Assembly (NCBI GenBank): GCA_028829895.1
Contig: CM054181.1
Span: 933,501 to 997,500 of the forward strand
Length of the DNA: 64,000 bases
Source: Sinotaia quadrata
Lineage: Eukaryota > Mollusca > Gastropoda > Architaenioglossa > Viviparidae
Reading direction: 5' to 3'
Shown here piece after piece: positions 1-12,160 of the stretch. Under the pieces are notes generated by a model. That model saw only the letters and a program-made list of their open reading frames with translations, was not told the DNA's origin and searched no databases. How positions within the stretch are numbered: the stretch's first letter is position 1; each line of letters begins with the position of its first letter. The position numbers were made by a program, and so were the translations under genes.

Positions 1-1290
1 TGCAAACGTTTTCTCTATTCCACAACATAACATTTATGGTTACATGTTTTCATGAGTGGAAAACTTCTTACTAAAAGAGAAGACAAATCTGACTAAATCT
101 ATATTTAGTGAGTTCCAATCCACCCATTTTCTTCTCCAACATAAGCTTATCAATATGAGTAAGAAGGTCAATTTTTTAAATGAACAATCAAATATACATA
201 TGACAATTACAATGAAATAGATTACTTGACATCAGTATTCCATGAACATGACTTCAGAAAATGTTACGTTACACAGTCTCTTTATATAAAGAAATAAAAT
301 TACAGTTCAACAATTGAGTCAATACAAATTGCAGACTATCAGAGAATAGAAATGGAGTTATTAGCCAAAGGTTATTGTAATCATTTACCATAATCTGGAT
401 TAAGCACTTCTTATACAGTCTTTCACTGGCCTTGCAACAATGTCACAATGTCAAAATGTCTGAGTGTCACTACATGTACTCCATTATGCTTACACATGCC
501 ACAGCAGATGTTTCACATGTTTCCCTGGTCACTCAGGTTTATAACTGGCAAATACGAGGACTTGGAACTTGAAGCTTAAAACTCAACACACAAGAATCAA
601 AAGGTGAAACTTGACACAGCCACTTGTTCACTGCAACATATGATTAAGGAGCAAACCTAAGTTTCCTGTTTATCACAATATAACTCCATTATGTCTTATA
701 CTCCAACTTACAATTTCCTGCAGCAGTATTCATTAGCCCAATGCACACACCTGGCATTATAAATACAGCATATCAAACAATGTCAAGTGTTAGCAAACTA
801 CATGTGAACAACCTAGTTCAACACTTGTAGTAATAAAAGTCAACTCACATAGTACACTTCTACATAAACACAAGTATAATATGTCAACAGTAAAAATGCA
901 TGAACTATTCCTAAGTCCATTCTGTCTTAATGAGTCAGTTTTAATTCACCATCAAGCTAACGACTGCCTTTCAAAGCCGGACTTTCTTCTTCCACACCAA
1001 ATTCAAAAGGGATTAGAGAGCAGAATTTTCTTCAGGAAGAGAACTCAACCCATTGGCTAGTTTCATTCTCATAAATCATAATCTTTGGATAATAGAAAAC
1101 CACTGACTCAGTTTGCATTACGTCAGCAATCTAAAATGCGTTCTTGCTTGGATCTGTTTACTTCAACTCAGACACCTTCAAAAATAAAACCATAAGGAGT
1201 GCCCAAGGTCGGGTTACTCTGACAATTCAGCAATTTATATAACAATTTAAATTTAAAATGGTGAGGGGCAAATTTACTCTGTCACACAAA
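1..1290 (+). mobile_element. Dispersed repeat family, copy 1 (truncated by the window edge)
   Basis: This region aligns by eye, with considerable divergence, to 24660-26010 on the plus strand and to the reverse complement of 27746-29990. Shared landmarks are a block about timely Pro-free words such as GGAGTGCCCA, GGGGCAAATTTACT near 1262-1275, and the GTGGAAAACTTCTT word near 55. There is no long reading frame. The family is unclassified: I cannot see terminal repeats or a transposase, so it may be a non-autonomous element. Confidence 0.55.
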
Positions 1291-1470
1291 TTTTGTTTTC
1301 TCCATCATAAATGGGATGGGTGTGAGTGTTGTTTGAAGCCACTTTTCCCTTCTTGATAGTCCAGAGGTGGAATTTGAAGCTGTCACCCACCATGTTAGTC
1401 GATAGAGCTTAGGAAGCTTAACTTTGTGGTTAATTTTACCTTCCAATTATCCCCTGGATTGTTGATACAC

Positions 1471-1487
1471 ATTATTATTATTATTAT
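1471..1487. repeat. (ATT)n tail of retrotransposon copy A
   Basis: A short trinucleotide run directly at the 3' end of the minus-strand R2-like copy A. Confidence 0.7.
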
Positions 1488-2635
1488 CCAGCCTCTTTCC
1501 ACGACTTCTGTTTGACTGTCGGTTGTGATCCAAGGTCTCGGAATCTTACCAAGATTCTGGGAGATCCAAGGTTTTACGGAGGATGTGGGCACTTCCGAGG
1601 AGCGATGCTTTGAGTAGTGGAGCGATTCTGTGGTTTCCAGGGAGTTTATTCAGGTAGCCTTCCAATTCAGATGTTATGTTCCCCAAGGCTCCTATCACTA
1701 TTGGTATCACTTCTGCTTTTACATTCCACAGTCTCTGGATTTCTAATCTGATGTCTTGGTATTTTTCTATTTTTTTCTCTTTCTTTTGTTTGTATGTTTC
1801 TATCACTTGGAACAGTGACATCAATAATTGTTACTGTTCTGTTGGACTTATTGAGAACTACAATGTCTGGTCTTCGTGCAGGAATCACCCGGTCTGTTCT
1901 TATCTTATAGTCCCATAGTATTTTGACTTTGGTGACTGCTTCTGGTTGATGCATCCATGCTCTTTCTGGGGTTTTTATGCCATAGTTCTCACACAGATTT
2001 CTATGTATGTGTTTTGCCACTTCATTGTGTCGTTTGGTGTATTCTGTTCCAGCCAGAACCTGACATCCAGATAGTATGTGTTCTGTTGTCTCATCCATGG
2101 ATTTGCAGAGTCTACATTTGGAATCATTTGAAATTTTCATGATTTTCGTTTTTGTGATTTGGTGTTGAGTGCTTGATCTTGTGCAGCTGTTATGAGTGCT
2201 TCTGTTTCTGCTTTCAATCCTGCCTCTTTCAACCATTTGTACGTTGATTGCTTTGTTGATATTTCGTCGGCTTGTCGTACATATTGGCCATGCAGAGGTT
2301 TCTGGCTCCAGGTATGTGCTAGTTCTTGCTTCGTTGTTTTCTTCCATGTTTCTTTGTCTGTTTCTGGGGGTTGGAATAGTCCACTCATCTTTACTGCTTC
2401 TATCAGTGGATCATCTTTGTTGTTATTCCAAATGTAGTCCACAAGGCCAATGACTTCTCCTTCAATGACATGTTTGATTTTCTTGAGACCTCGGCCTCCC
2501 ATTTTTCGAGATACATAGAGCCTGTCTACGTCTGCTTTGGGGTGTAAGGCTTTATGTATTGTGAGTAGTTTTCTTGTTTTCCTGTCCAGTTCATTTATTT
2601 CATTTGCTGTCCAATCTATGATACATCCAGTGTAT
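1488..2635 (-). pseudogene. R2-like non-LTR retrotransposon, 5'-truncated copy A
   Basis: On the minus strand this codes, across several broken frames, for the region after the reverse transcriptase: an L-D-R-K-T-R-K-L-L stretch, G-G-R-G-L, then a zinc knuckle C-x2-C-x8-H-x4-C, then R-P-D-I-V-V with a second Asp 14 residues later (PD...D). That order, a C-terminal zinc knuckle followed by a restriction-like endonuclease, is typical of R2/CRE-type non-LTR elements. The reverse transcriptase core is missing. Frames shift at least twice relative to copy B, so the copy is dead. Confidence 0.8.
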
Positions 2636-2648
2636 TATTATTATTATT
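2636..2648. repeat. (ATT)n tail of retrotransposon copy B
   Basis: A short trinucleotide run separating copies A and B. Confidence 0.65.
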
Positions 2649-3402
2649 CAGTCTCTTTCCACGACTTCTGTTTGACTGTCGGCTGTGATCCAAGGTCTCG
2701 GAATCTTACCAAGATTCTGGGAGATCCAAGGTTTTACGGAGGATGTGGGCACTTCCGAGGAGCGCTGCTTTGAGTAGTGGAGCGATTCTGTGGTTTCCAG
2801 GGAGTTTATTCAGGTAGCCTTCCAATTCTGATGTTATGTTCCCCAAGGCTCCTATCACTATTGGTATCACTTCTGCTTTTACATTCCACAGTCTCTGGAT
2901 TTCTAATCTGAGGTCTTGGTATTTTTCTATTTTTTCTCTTTCTTTTGTTTTTATGTTTCTATCACTTGGAACAGCGACATCAATAATTGTTACTGTTCTG
3001 TTGGTCTTATTGAGAACTACAATGTCTGGTCGTCTTGCAGGAATCACCCGGTCTGTTCTTATCTCGAAGTCCCACAGTATTTTGACTTCTTCTGTTTCGA
3101 TGACTGCTTCTGGTTGATGCATCCATGTTCTTTCTGGGGTTTTTATGCCATAGTTCTCACACAGATTTCTATGTATGTGTTTTGCCACTTCATTGTGTCG
3201 TTTGGTGTATTCTGTTCCAGCCAGAACCTGACATCCAGATAGTATGTGTTCTGTTGTCTCATCCATGGATTTGCAAAGTCTACATTTGGAATCATTTGAA
3301 ATTTTCATGATTTTCGTTTTGTGTGCTTTGGTGTTGAGTGCTTGATCTTGTGCAGCTGTTATGAGTGCTTCTGTTTCTGCTTTCAACCCTGCCTCTTTCA
3401 AC

Positions 3403-3405
<3 letters not shown>
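2649..3405 (-). mobile_element. R2-like retrotransposon, 5'-truncated copy B with an intact C-terminal frame
   Basis: A 231-codon open frame (3401-2706) covers the zinc knuckle C-R-L-C with H and C (C-x2-C-x8-H-x4-C), the R-P-D-I-V-V / I-I-D endonuclease pair, and I-P-I-V-I-G-A-L-G and H-I-L-R-K-T-L downstream. It is very similar to copy A but shorter at the 5' end. With no reverse transcriptase it cannot move by itself. The open frame suggests a recent insertion or duplication. Confidence 0.8.

Positions 3406-3459
<54 letters not shown>
3403..3459. repeat. (ATT)n microsatellite, about 57 bp
   Basis: A perfect run of about 19 trinucleotides between copies B and C. It is the tail of copy C and also the flank of copy B's 5' end. 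Confidence 0.9.
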
Positions 3460-3902
3460 GCCTCTTTCAACGACTGTTTGAATGTGGGTTGTGATCAAAG
3501 GTCTCGGTATCTTACCAAGATTCTGGGAAATCCAAGGTTTTACAGAGGATGTGGGTATTTCCTAGGAGCGCTGCTGTGAGTAGTGGGGCGAGTCTGTTGT
3601 TTCCAGGGAGTTTATTTCAAATAGCCTTCCAACTCAGTTGTTATGTTCTCCAAGGCTCCTGTCACTACTGGTATCACTCCTGCTTTTACATTCCACAGAC
3701 TGTGAATTTCTAATCTGAGGTCTTGGTATTTTTCTATTTTTCTCTTTATTTTGCTTTTATATTTCTATCACTTGGAACAGCGACATGAGTGATTGTTGCT
3801 GTTCTATTGGACTTATTGAGAACTACAATGTCTGGTCTTTGTGCAGGAATTACTCGATCTGTTCTTATCTCGGAGTCCCATAGTATTTTGACTTTTCTGG
3901 TT
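3460..3902 (-). pseudogene. R2-like retrotransposon, short diverged copy C
   Basis: It matches the last about 440 bp of copies A and B in the same orientation, with many substitutions and small indels, so it is older. It covers only the end of the endonuclease region and the 3' end. Frames are broken. Confidence 0.75.
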
Positions 3903-4000
3903 ATTATTATAAAAACATGGGTGAGGGGATTGTAGCATAAATTTCGAATTAAATTTTACATATAACTAACTTAAAAATTTTATTTATTGTGCATATTCAG

Positions 4001-4066
4001 CTGTGGAAGACATAAATGTCACACTCCGATGTGGTCAAGCGGTCAAGAACTACGAGCTATTTCTTG
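4001..4066 (+). CDS. Candidate extracellular exon of the plus-strand membrane protein
   Basis: This is a possible 66-nt exon, phase 1 at both ends, between an acceptor GCATATTCAG and a donor CTTG/GTCAGT. It would encode 22 residues including N-V-T-L-R-C-G, which resembles the B strand of an immunoglobulin-like domain. The next candidate exon (5195) also starts in phase 1. The evidence is only splice sites, phase and this short motif, so it may be coincidence. Confidence 0.3.
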
Positions 4067-4177
4067 GTCAGTCAGTGTGTTTTCAGTTATCTGCCCCTTA
4101 TGTTTTGTAATTACGCGTTTGTATAAAATGTTTACATATATATGTGTGCATGACATGATAGAACATTTTAATAAGAG

Positions 4178-4284
4178 AAATAAGGAGAGATTTTGATCAG
4201 TGGGTTACAGCTTAGGGTTATAAGCTTAAACATAATATATATAACCCTAAGCTGTAACCCACTGATCAAAATCTCTCCTTATTT
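4178..4284. repeat. Perfect inverted repeat: 45-bp arms, 17-nt loop
   Basis: Positions 4178-4222 are the exact reverse complement of 4240-4284. The arms include TTAGGGTTAT / ATAACCCTAA. As RNA or cruciform DNA this would be a fully paired 45-bp stem. No coding content. It might be a small foldback element or a recent palindromic duplication. Confidence 0.95.
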
Positions 4285-4597
4285 ATCTAATTAAATTAAA
4301 ATAATAAATTAAATTAAATAATTAAAAAAAACATTGCTTCGGCGCCATGCTAGATAGAGATGGCCTGGTTTTTTTTCTAAGCTTGATGCACCTTTGCTTG
4401 GTTAGAAAATGGGCCTACAATGAATCTTCTCTTGTGGAAACTTTGATTGGAAAGGAAAAAGGTCTAATGTTAGTTTTCCGCGACTGGCAATAAAGCACAC
4501 TGCTGTTTTCACCCTACTGAGCTTGACTTCAAAATCGTAATTAATTCTTTTATCTGATGTAGAGAACATATCTGTGCGTGCACTGTTAATTGAAAAT

Positions 4598-4712
4598 TAA
4601 AGTGAAGTACCATTCTGCTGTACTCATTGATTTTCCTAGCATAGCCTTTTGCTTCCACTGTTAACCGAAACTGAAGTACCACTCTGCTGTACTAATTGAT
4701 TTTCCTAGCCTA
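4598..4712 (+). repeat. Two-copy direct repeat of about 69-bp period
   Basis: The segment with GAAGTACCA, TCTGCTGTACT and ATTGATTTTCCTAGC occurs twice with a few differences. The surroundings, 4290-5190, show only AT-rich non-coding sequence. Confidence 0.7.
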
Positions 4713-5130
4713 CCCTTGTGCTTGTACACGGGACAAACACGGATTAAAAATTTATCGATTTTGTCGAATCAAAGACTTTTTCTCTAAACTTAAAATAATT
4801 CTTTACAAATACAAATACAAATCTATGTCCATTTTCGAAAGCTACACAGTAATATTTTATATTAGTCTTAATGAAATACACATGTAATTGTATCTTGTAT
4901 TTACTTAAATTTCAATCAGTCATAAGAAGAGCTAACACTGAACACAATTTAAGAAAATTGAATTAAAGTTTGATGCATTATTTTATTAATACTATAGACG
5001 AAATTCGTAGACAGACAGATACTCAGTGTGAAATAGACAAATTTAAACATTCGACAATTTTAATCTAGAATAAGTAACCACATTTAAAAAATCTTATAAT
5101 AATTTCAATTCTGCATTTTTTCTCATTTTG

Positions 5131-5153
5131 TGATGATGATGATGATGATGATG
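5131..5153. repeat. (GAT)n microsatellite
   Basis: About seven GAT units just upstream of the candidate stalk exon. Confidence 0.85.
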
Positions 5154-5194
5154 ATCCTCATCATAATTATTATTGTCCATTAATTACCTTACAG

Positions 5195-5332
5195 AGAGTG
5201 CAGAAACTACGACAGTACGCAACTCGACAGTACGAGAAATGGCAACAGTGATTACAACACCCAGTACAGAAAAACCACAAACGACAAATACACCACCACC
5301 AGGTCCTGTAATACCTACTGCATCCCTACCAG
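5195..5332 (+). CDS. Thr/Ser/Pro-rich stalk exon of a probable type I membrane protein
   Basis: The acceptor TACCTTACAG starts an open frame in phase 1. The encoded peptide is very rich in Thr, Ser, Val and Pro, like a mucin-type O-glycosylated stalk. A phase-1 donor CCAG/GTACAG at 5333 would join it to the transmembrane exon at 10381 through a Glu codon. The open frame continues to about 5597 with duplicated blocks (V-T-M-T-T-V and N-T-T-Y-S-P-T), so the true exon end may be later. The base composition and repeats could also reflect non-coding DNA, but the phase fit is encouraging. Confidence 0.5.
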
Positions 5333-5664
5333 GTACAGTAACAATGACGACAGTGATGACAACTGTTAATACAAGAAAGCCATCATCAGCTACTACAGTA
5401 ACAATGACGACAGTGCTAACAACAACTGTTAATACAAGAAAGGCATCATCAGCTACAGGAGAAGAAGTCAATACTACATATTCTCCTACAAACTTTGGAG
5501 AAGTCAATACTACATATTCTCCTACAAACGTTGAAGAAAATACTACATATTCTCCTACATACCTTATCTCTACGTTTACGAGTGTGTATATCGTCACACC
5601 CTATTATTGGAATTTCTGTCTGTCTGTCTGTGTCCGTCTGTCAACGCCACCTAGTTATTGTTAT

Positions 5665-5800
5665 GATTATTATTATTAATCTTCCTTAACTAATTGCAAA
5701 TGATGAAAATTTTATTTTGTGTTATTAATAACTCCAAGACACCACTCGTCTCTCTCACTTGGCGGATATGCGGGTGCAGTAAACGTTTCTCTCTTCCATT
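5665..5800 (+). mobile_element. Dispersed repeat family, short terminal fragment
   Basis: It shares the word series CTAATTGCAAATGATGAAAA, ATAACTCCAAGAC and CTCTCTCACTTGGCGGA with 24500-24600 and, reversed, with 29880-29980. It directly follows an ATT run, as other copies of the family do. Only about 135 bp remain. Confidence 0.6.
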
Positions 5801-8395
5801 GTAATAACATATTTTAGGTCAGTCCATTGTAATAACATATTTTGGGTCAATCCATTGTAATAACATATTTAGGTCAGTCCATTGTAATAACATATTTAGG
5901 TCAGTCCTTTGTAATAACATATTTTGGGTCAGTCCATAATAACATATTATACATCAGTGGAATGTACTCAACATATTATACGTCAATGAATTGTACTCGA
6001 CACACTATCGTACTGAGTATCGTACTCAGCACATTGTACATCTGTGCATTAAAGTAACTCATTTTTCGTTGTAATTACACCTTATTTTTCAGTGCATTTA
6101 CTCAAAGTCATTGCATTGTACTCAACACATTATACGTACATGAACTGTAATAATACATTCGCCAGTGCAGTGTACTCATCAGATTATTACGTCAGTTATT
6201 TGTAATAATACATTTTACGTCAATGCATTAATAGTCGGTGCATTATAATAACACATTATACGTCAATGCATCGTAATAACTCATTATTAATCAGTGCATC
6301 GTAATAACACATTATTAGTCAGTGCATTATAATAACACATTTTACGTCAATGCATTGTACATATCGCATTGGTGCACTGTACTCGACACATTATACGGCG
6401 CACTGTACTCAACATTCATATATATACATGTCAATGCATTGTACTCACCACATTATACGTCTGTGCAGACGTTGTTGACCTCAGTGCATTGTACTCACCA
6501 CATTATACGTCAGTGCAGGCGTTGTTGACCTCTGTGCATTGTACACATCACATTATTACGTCAGTTAATTGAAATAACACAATTTTCATCAGCGCATCAT
6601 AATAACACATTAAAAGTCAGTGCATTATAATAACACATTATACTTCAATGCATTGTTTACTTCAGTGCATTGTACATAGCACATTAGTGCACTGTATTCA
6701 ACGTATTATACGTCAGTGCGTTGTTTACTTAAGTGCATTATAATAACACGTCAGTTCATTATAATAATACAGACGTCAGTGCAATATAAGTCTGTACATT
6801 GTAACTACAGATAATACGTCAGTTCACTCTGACAACATAATAGTAACATATTTTATGTCATTTAATATAAGTCAGTGCATTGTAAAAAAACACATTATTC
6901 ATCAGTGTATTCTACTCACGCTTTATACGTCAAGTGAATTCTAGGAACACATGATATGTCAGTGCATTGTAATTATTGTAATAGCATATTATACGTCACT
7001 GCATTGTAGAAATTGTCCTGAACACATTACACGTCAGTGTATTGTACTCAACACTTGATATCAGTGCATTGTAATAGCACACTTTACGTCAATGCGTTGT
7101 ACTCAACACATCATACGTCAGCATATTGTATTCAACACATTCGGCAGTATTGTAATAACACACAACGCATTATACGTCAGTTCATTGTAGTAACACATAA
7201 TATGTTATTGCATTATACGTCAGTGTATTGTACTGAACACATTATACGTCAATGTATTGTAATATTGCATTATACATCAGCGTATTGTAATATACATTAT
7301 TCGTCAGTGCATTATAATAACACATTATTCTTCAGCAACACAGTGTATGTGAGAGCATTGTAATAGCACTTTATACGTCAGTTCTTTGTACTCAACACAT
7401 TATTCATAATTGCATTGTGACAACGCATTAAACATCCAGGCATTGTAGTAATACATTATACGTCAGTGCATTGCGATAATATAATATAGGTCAGTTCATT
7501 GCACTTAGCACATTATTACTTCAATTCAGATACATTTATACGTCAGTACATTGTCGTAACACATTTTGTCAGTACATTGTAATAGTGCATTACACGTCAG
7601 TGCCTTGTGCATAACACATTTTACGCCAGTGCACTGTACTAAACACATTACACGTCATTGAATTGTACTCAAACATTGCACATCAGTGCAATATAATCAA
7701 TACATTGTACGGTGGTGCGTTGTAATAACACTTTACACGTCAGTGCATTGTACTCAAAACATTAAAAGTCATTGCAGTGTAATAATATATTTTACGTTGG
7801 TGCATTCAAATAATACAGTTTACGTCATTCATTCTACTCTCACATTATACGTCAATGCGTTGTAAGAATACAGTATACATCAGTTCATTGTACTCAAGAC
7901 ATTATACGTAAGTGTATTTTTCTCAATACATTATACGTCAGTAAACTGTATTAACACATTATACTTATGTGCATTGTACTCAACACAGTTGAAGTGTAAT
8001 AACACTTTTTACCTCAGTGCATTGACATCATTACCGTCAGTGCATTGTAATAACACCGTTGGTGTCAGTGCAGTGTAATGACCCATTACATATCAGTGCA
8101 TTGTCGTGACACAATTTACGTCAGTGCATTGTAATAACACTGTTGACGTCGGTGCATTGTAATAACACATTACACATCAGTGCATTGTCATAACACAATT
8201 TACGTCAGTGCATTGTCATAACACAATTTACGTCAGTGCATTGTAATAATACCGTTGACGTCGTTGCATTGTAATAACACATTACACATCAGTACATTGT
8301 CATAACACAATTTACGTCAGTGCATTGTAATAACACATTATACACCTTGTCTTCACCCCAGTGTGCGCCAGTTCATTATACTCTACACAGTATTT
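5795..8395. repeat. Degenerate 28-bp satellite array, about 2.6 kb
   Basis: A consensus of about 28 bp, close to GCATTGTAATAACACATTAT then ACGTCAGT, repeats throughout with many substitutions and indels. The most homogeneous part is 8030-8340. The word TACGTCA recurs in most units. There is no credible gene inside. It lies within the proposed intron between the stalk and transmembrane exons. Confidence 0.9.
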
Positions 8396-8912
8396 GTCAG
8401 TAGTGTACCCAACTCTTGATGCAGAATATGAAAGGGTCCAAGCCAGTTTTCTTACGTGTTACGAATTTTAAGCCTGTATGTTTCCATTATTTTAACAGTT
8501 ATTATCCTTTCATTATCAATTCCTTTTGTTTCATGTCTATAAAAAAATGAGAGACTGCATATACACAGCACACAACTAACCAAACGTACTGACAGACGGC
8601 TCGTGTGGCAATAATTTTTGTTCACCGGTCAGATTACCAGTGCTACACCATCAGGAGTTGTCACTACACTCATGCTAAACAAAACTACCATACTTCTACC
8701 GGTAGGTAATCTTTCTGATAAGATAGGGCGAGAAAAGAGGGGAGGACTTTTTCAAATATGACAGACGCATCACATCGTGACACTTCGTACTAGTTTCAAA
8801 AATAACCACACGAGAATAAAAATCACCTGTAATTATGTACGTGCATGTCTGAAAGAAAATAATTATATTCTGCCGCGGTGCGGGGTCAATTTGAAACCAT
8901 TCACGTGCGAGC

Positions 8913-8947
<35 letters not shown>

Positions 8948-10380
8948 CCGGTGATTATGTATGCATGATTGTATGCAAGTGCATGCGTAGCGCAAGGGTA
9001 GGAAAGTATACTACAGAGTAGTGTCACAATAATCTGCATGCTTTTGAGTGTTGTTCTGATTGTTTTTCCTCTGAAGTTAGGGAAGTAGTAGGGTAGAGTG
9101 GTGGTGGTGGGGACACAGAGGCGGAATGGTTTCATCTTCAAATCTATGTGCACAGCCACGCATTCAAAAGTAGGAAACGAACATAAATTACAATACTTGC
9201 ATAGGCTACATATGTGAACAAGTACAAAGTTACACATGTAAAGTATTTAATTTAACATTCGTCGTCTTAAGCTATGGAAGTGCAGTCGCTTACGACATGT
9301 ACTTGAATGCGTTATCATGAAATAAAATTTAGGTTACCAGATGTGTTGTTTTTGTTTTTGTTTTCTTTCACGGCGGATAACTTGTTTTTACTTCCACAGA
9401 AATCTCGGGCGCGAAGTGGTGGCACTGGAGGTAACAGATACTGAAGAGTATAGCTCCATGTTAACAAGACAAATTTAAAATCTTGCAGTTTTCAGAATGT
9501 TGTTTCTTCATTGGCGCACGTTTTAATTAGTGTTGTCATCGTCTTTCAGCTGTCGGTTAATGACGTTTAAATGGTGTAACTGATTTTGCTTGACATTAAT
9601 AACAGCGGGTTCTTCCAGTACTGATCCGAGGACCACTAGTACCTGTCTGAGAATATAAACAGTTTCCAGAGCAATAACAAGTCACGTGGTGATAGAATCT
9701 CGCCATGCAGACTGCGAAACATCGAACAAACAACACGACCATGTTTGTCCCTTTACCCAGGTCGCCCCGCGCCCCGCTTGTTCCATTGGTCTCGTTCGTA
9801 GTGTTTGTGCGGTGGACTGTGTCCGAAAAATAAGAAAAGTGGTCTCACTGTGATGAAAATAAAATATATCCTAAAATATTCTTTGTTAAAAATCTATTAC
9901 AGACAAACTATGGGTTTTAAAGTACGTATTTTTCCGATGTGTCTCTTGTTCGCAGCTCGGATAGAAATTGATGTGTCTTTAAATAGCTCTGTCGTATAAT
10001 TGTAAGAAAGATCAGTAAATTCAGGCGCCTAGAGGTAATATTTTGCATTTGAAAAGTACGTAAGTTAACTGAACTAGAACAGGCGTTTGCCGATTGTAAG
10101 CGATATTCCTAAACAGAGAGAAGTGTGTTTACGTGGAGGGAGGGAGGGGAGACAGACAGGAAGAGAGACAGAGAACGGGAGAGAGGGAAAGCAGAGAGAC
10201 AAAGGAAGAGAGGAAGATGTGTGTTTTAATCTTTTTACCGATTATGTCGTGCGTAAGAATGACTCGCGTCAATGTGTTTTCAAATTATGCTTTCTGCAGT
10301 CTCTTCACAACAGCTACGTGTATAATTATTTTAAATCTCTGTGGGTCTGCATTTCTTTTTGGTACTCTTTGTTTCAACAG
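8396..10380. other. Non-coding stretch with a GT run and a GA-rich block
   Basis: It contains a (GT)n run at about 8917-8944 and a purine-rich GGGA/GAGA block at about 10133-10220. The small frames seen here are driven by these runs. I see no exon or element that I can support. It ends at the acceptor of the transmembrane exon. Confidence 0.6.
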
Positions 10381-10474
10381 AAAATCCAGTGGTATTAATG
10401 GTCGTCGGAATCTCTTTGGGCTGCATAGTAGGGGTCGCGATTCTCTTTGCCATCTTCAACCGTATCAGGAAAAA
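10381..10474 (+). CDS. Transmembrane exon of a probable type I membrane protein
   Basis: This 94-nt exon starts in phase 1 after GTTTCAACAG and ends in phase 2 before GTAAGA. It codes for E-N-P followed by about 22 hydrophobic residues (V-V-L-M-V-V-G-I-S-L-G-C-I-V-G-V-A-I-L-F-A-I-F), then N-R-I-R-K-K. This is a single membrane helix with a positive cytoplasmic stop. Phase and reading frame join exactly to 11499. The helix, the basic anchor and two good splice sites make a real exon likely. Confidence 0.75.
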
Positions 10475-10510
10475 GTAAGAAAGGCAATTTAACGAACTTT
10501 ACGCTTTTTT

Positions 10511-10516
<6 letters not shown>

Positions 10517-10585
<69 letters not shown>

Positions 10586-10597
10586 GCACGCACACAC
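10517..10597. repeat. (CT)n(CA)n compound microsatellite
   Basis: About 45 bp of CT followed by CA with a few CG variants, just after the transmembrane exon. Confidence 0.9.
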
Positions 10598-11498
10598 TTA
10601 GGGCCTATCTCCTATTATTTTTTAATCTTAAAACTTGAGCTTTGGTCAAATGAGAGTTTGCGATCTCTTACGGGAAGCTGAAAGTGGGAATAAACGTGAT
10701 TATGTAATGGGGAGCTAACTCCAACCACTTCAGGATTATACACTCGATCGTCTGCCGCGGCGGATGTTCTTTGATTTTTCTATGACGTCATCGAAGGGTT
10801 CCAAGGAATTGGGTAGTGCTAATTGTACATAATTACCACAATTAAGAACTGGTTTTAGTAAATGTTTGATAATTTTGTTCTTTAAATCTTCATCTTCTGT
10901 CCTTTGACCTAGTGTGGTCGTTGGGTCGCTGAGCTGCTGAACTGTAATTTCTGAACTGTTCTTTAAATAGATATATTTATAAATATGTTCATTTTTCAGC
11001 TTTCAGTTTTAAGACAAACATTATATCTAGTGGTGCAAGACATACGTGCAGATTTTGGTATAAATTGTACGACTCGGTGCGGTTTTAAATCTTGAGGAAG
11101 ATTTGCGGCCTAAATGTTAGTACTGGTCTTTGCTTCGCTCTCTCTCTCCCTTTTTTTCTCCGCCTTTCCGATACAGTCTGGCCTCTCAATATCTTTAATA
11201 ACCGCTACATCGCTATATATGGACTTCCATTCGAGTGCAGTAATATCACTCATCCGCCCAATCATTAGTTCGTCTGCACGTCTGACATTCGCGTGTTTTC
11301 TGACCTCTCATGAAGTTTTTCTTTTGACATTTCCATTTTCTGTTACTGTGCAAACGCTAATTTTTTTTTTCTTAAGGGAGAGAATTCTCATATGCCACAT
11401 AGGGGAGACAATTCCAATTCTGTATGTTCACGGAGCCGTTGATTTTCGCTTGCAGCTGACACAGCATTTGATTACTTCCCTTCTATTTTTTTCCCCAG

Positions 11499-11717
11499 AT
11501 GCCAGGTGTCGTTTTGTTTGGAAGACGGGGTGGCGGGTAGGGACCGTAGCAATACAGCTCCTAGCGATGACAGCGGCAAGAGCGTCAGTAATGGCTCGAC
11601 GACTCCTTGTCACGGGTCCAATGGGCTTGTCAACTACGATGATGTACCGAAAAGACACATTGACAAGATTACACCCTATCCTGCACAGTGCTCATCTTTC
11701 ATATTGAAACAGTACAG
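11499..11717 (+). CDS. Cytoplasmic-tail exon of the membrane protein
   Basis: The acceptor TTTTTTCCCCAG opens a 219-nt frame (phase 2 in, phase 2 out). The peptide is polar, with S-D-D-S-G-K-S-V-S-N-G-S, a tyrosine in N-Y-D-D-V and T-P-Y-P, plausible for a cytoplasmic tail. The tyrosine motif is only suggestive of signalling or endocytosis. The donor TACAG/GTCAGA is weak. If unused, the frame would end 22 codons later at 11786. No domain is recognised. Confidence 0.65.
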
Positions 11718-12040
11718 GTCAGACAAATACTTAAACCTTGACTTAGTTTCCTACCGGCTTTTTTTTTTTTTAATGAAAATGTAAATGTGTGTAAGTTTAA
11801 CATAATTAAGAGACCTTGTTCTTTCTGATTCCTTTTCGTTTGTTTAATCTGATGTACTGTTTTGTTTTCTCTTTGAGTCCGTTTATTATGATCGTAATTT
11901 TCTGTAATTTCTTTTGGAAAGATATTAGTCAAAGAGCATATTACAAGTAAAATCACGTGCATTATGAGCCGCCATAAGAAAGGGGTTCCAAATATTTGGT
12001 CACACGTATAATTCTGTGACTAATAATTTTAATGTTCAAA

Positions 12041-12048
12041 TATATATA

Positions 12049-12086
<38 letters not shown>

Positions 12087-12087
12087 A
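12041..12087. repeat. (AT)n(GT)n compound microsatellite
   Basis: Alternating AT then GT dinucleotides in the intron after the tail exon. The rest of 11720-12160 is AT-rich with no feature seen. Confidence 0.85.
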
Positions 12088-12160
12088 TAATTCTTTGACT
12101 GAAAACTTTAATGCGGATAGGTGACAAAAATTCATTAGACATTTTTCATGTACGAATGCC

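Noticed and set aside
8696..9237. Frames rich in Thr-His or Val-Cys repeats
   Set aside because: Caused by the GT microsatellite; the same holds for 30943-31413, 34450-34734 and 42002-42184.
11114..11707. 197-codon plus frame across the tail exon
   Set aside because: It is in a different frame from the phase-consistent exon and crosses the T-rich acceptor region. No signature.
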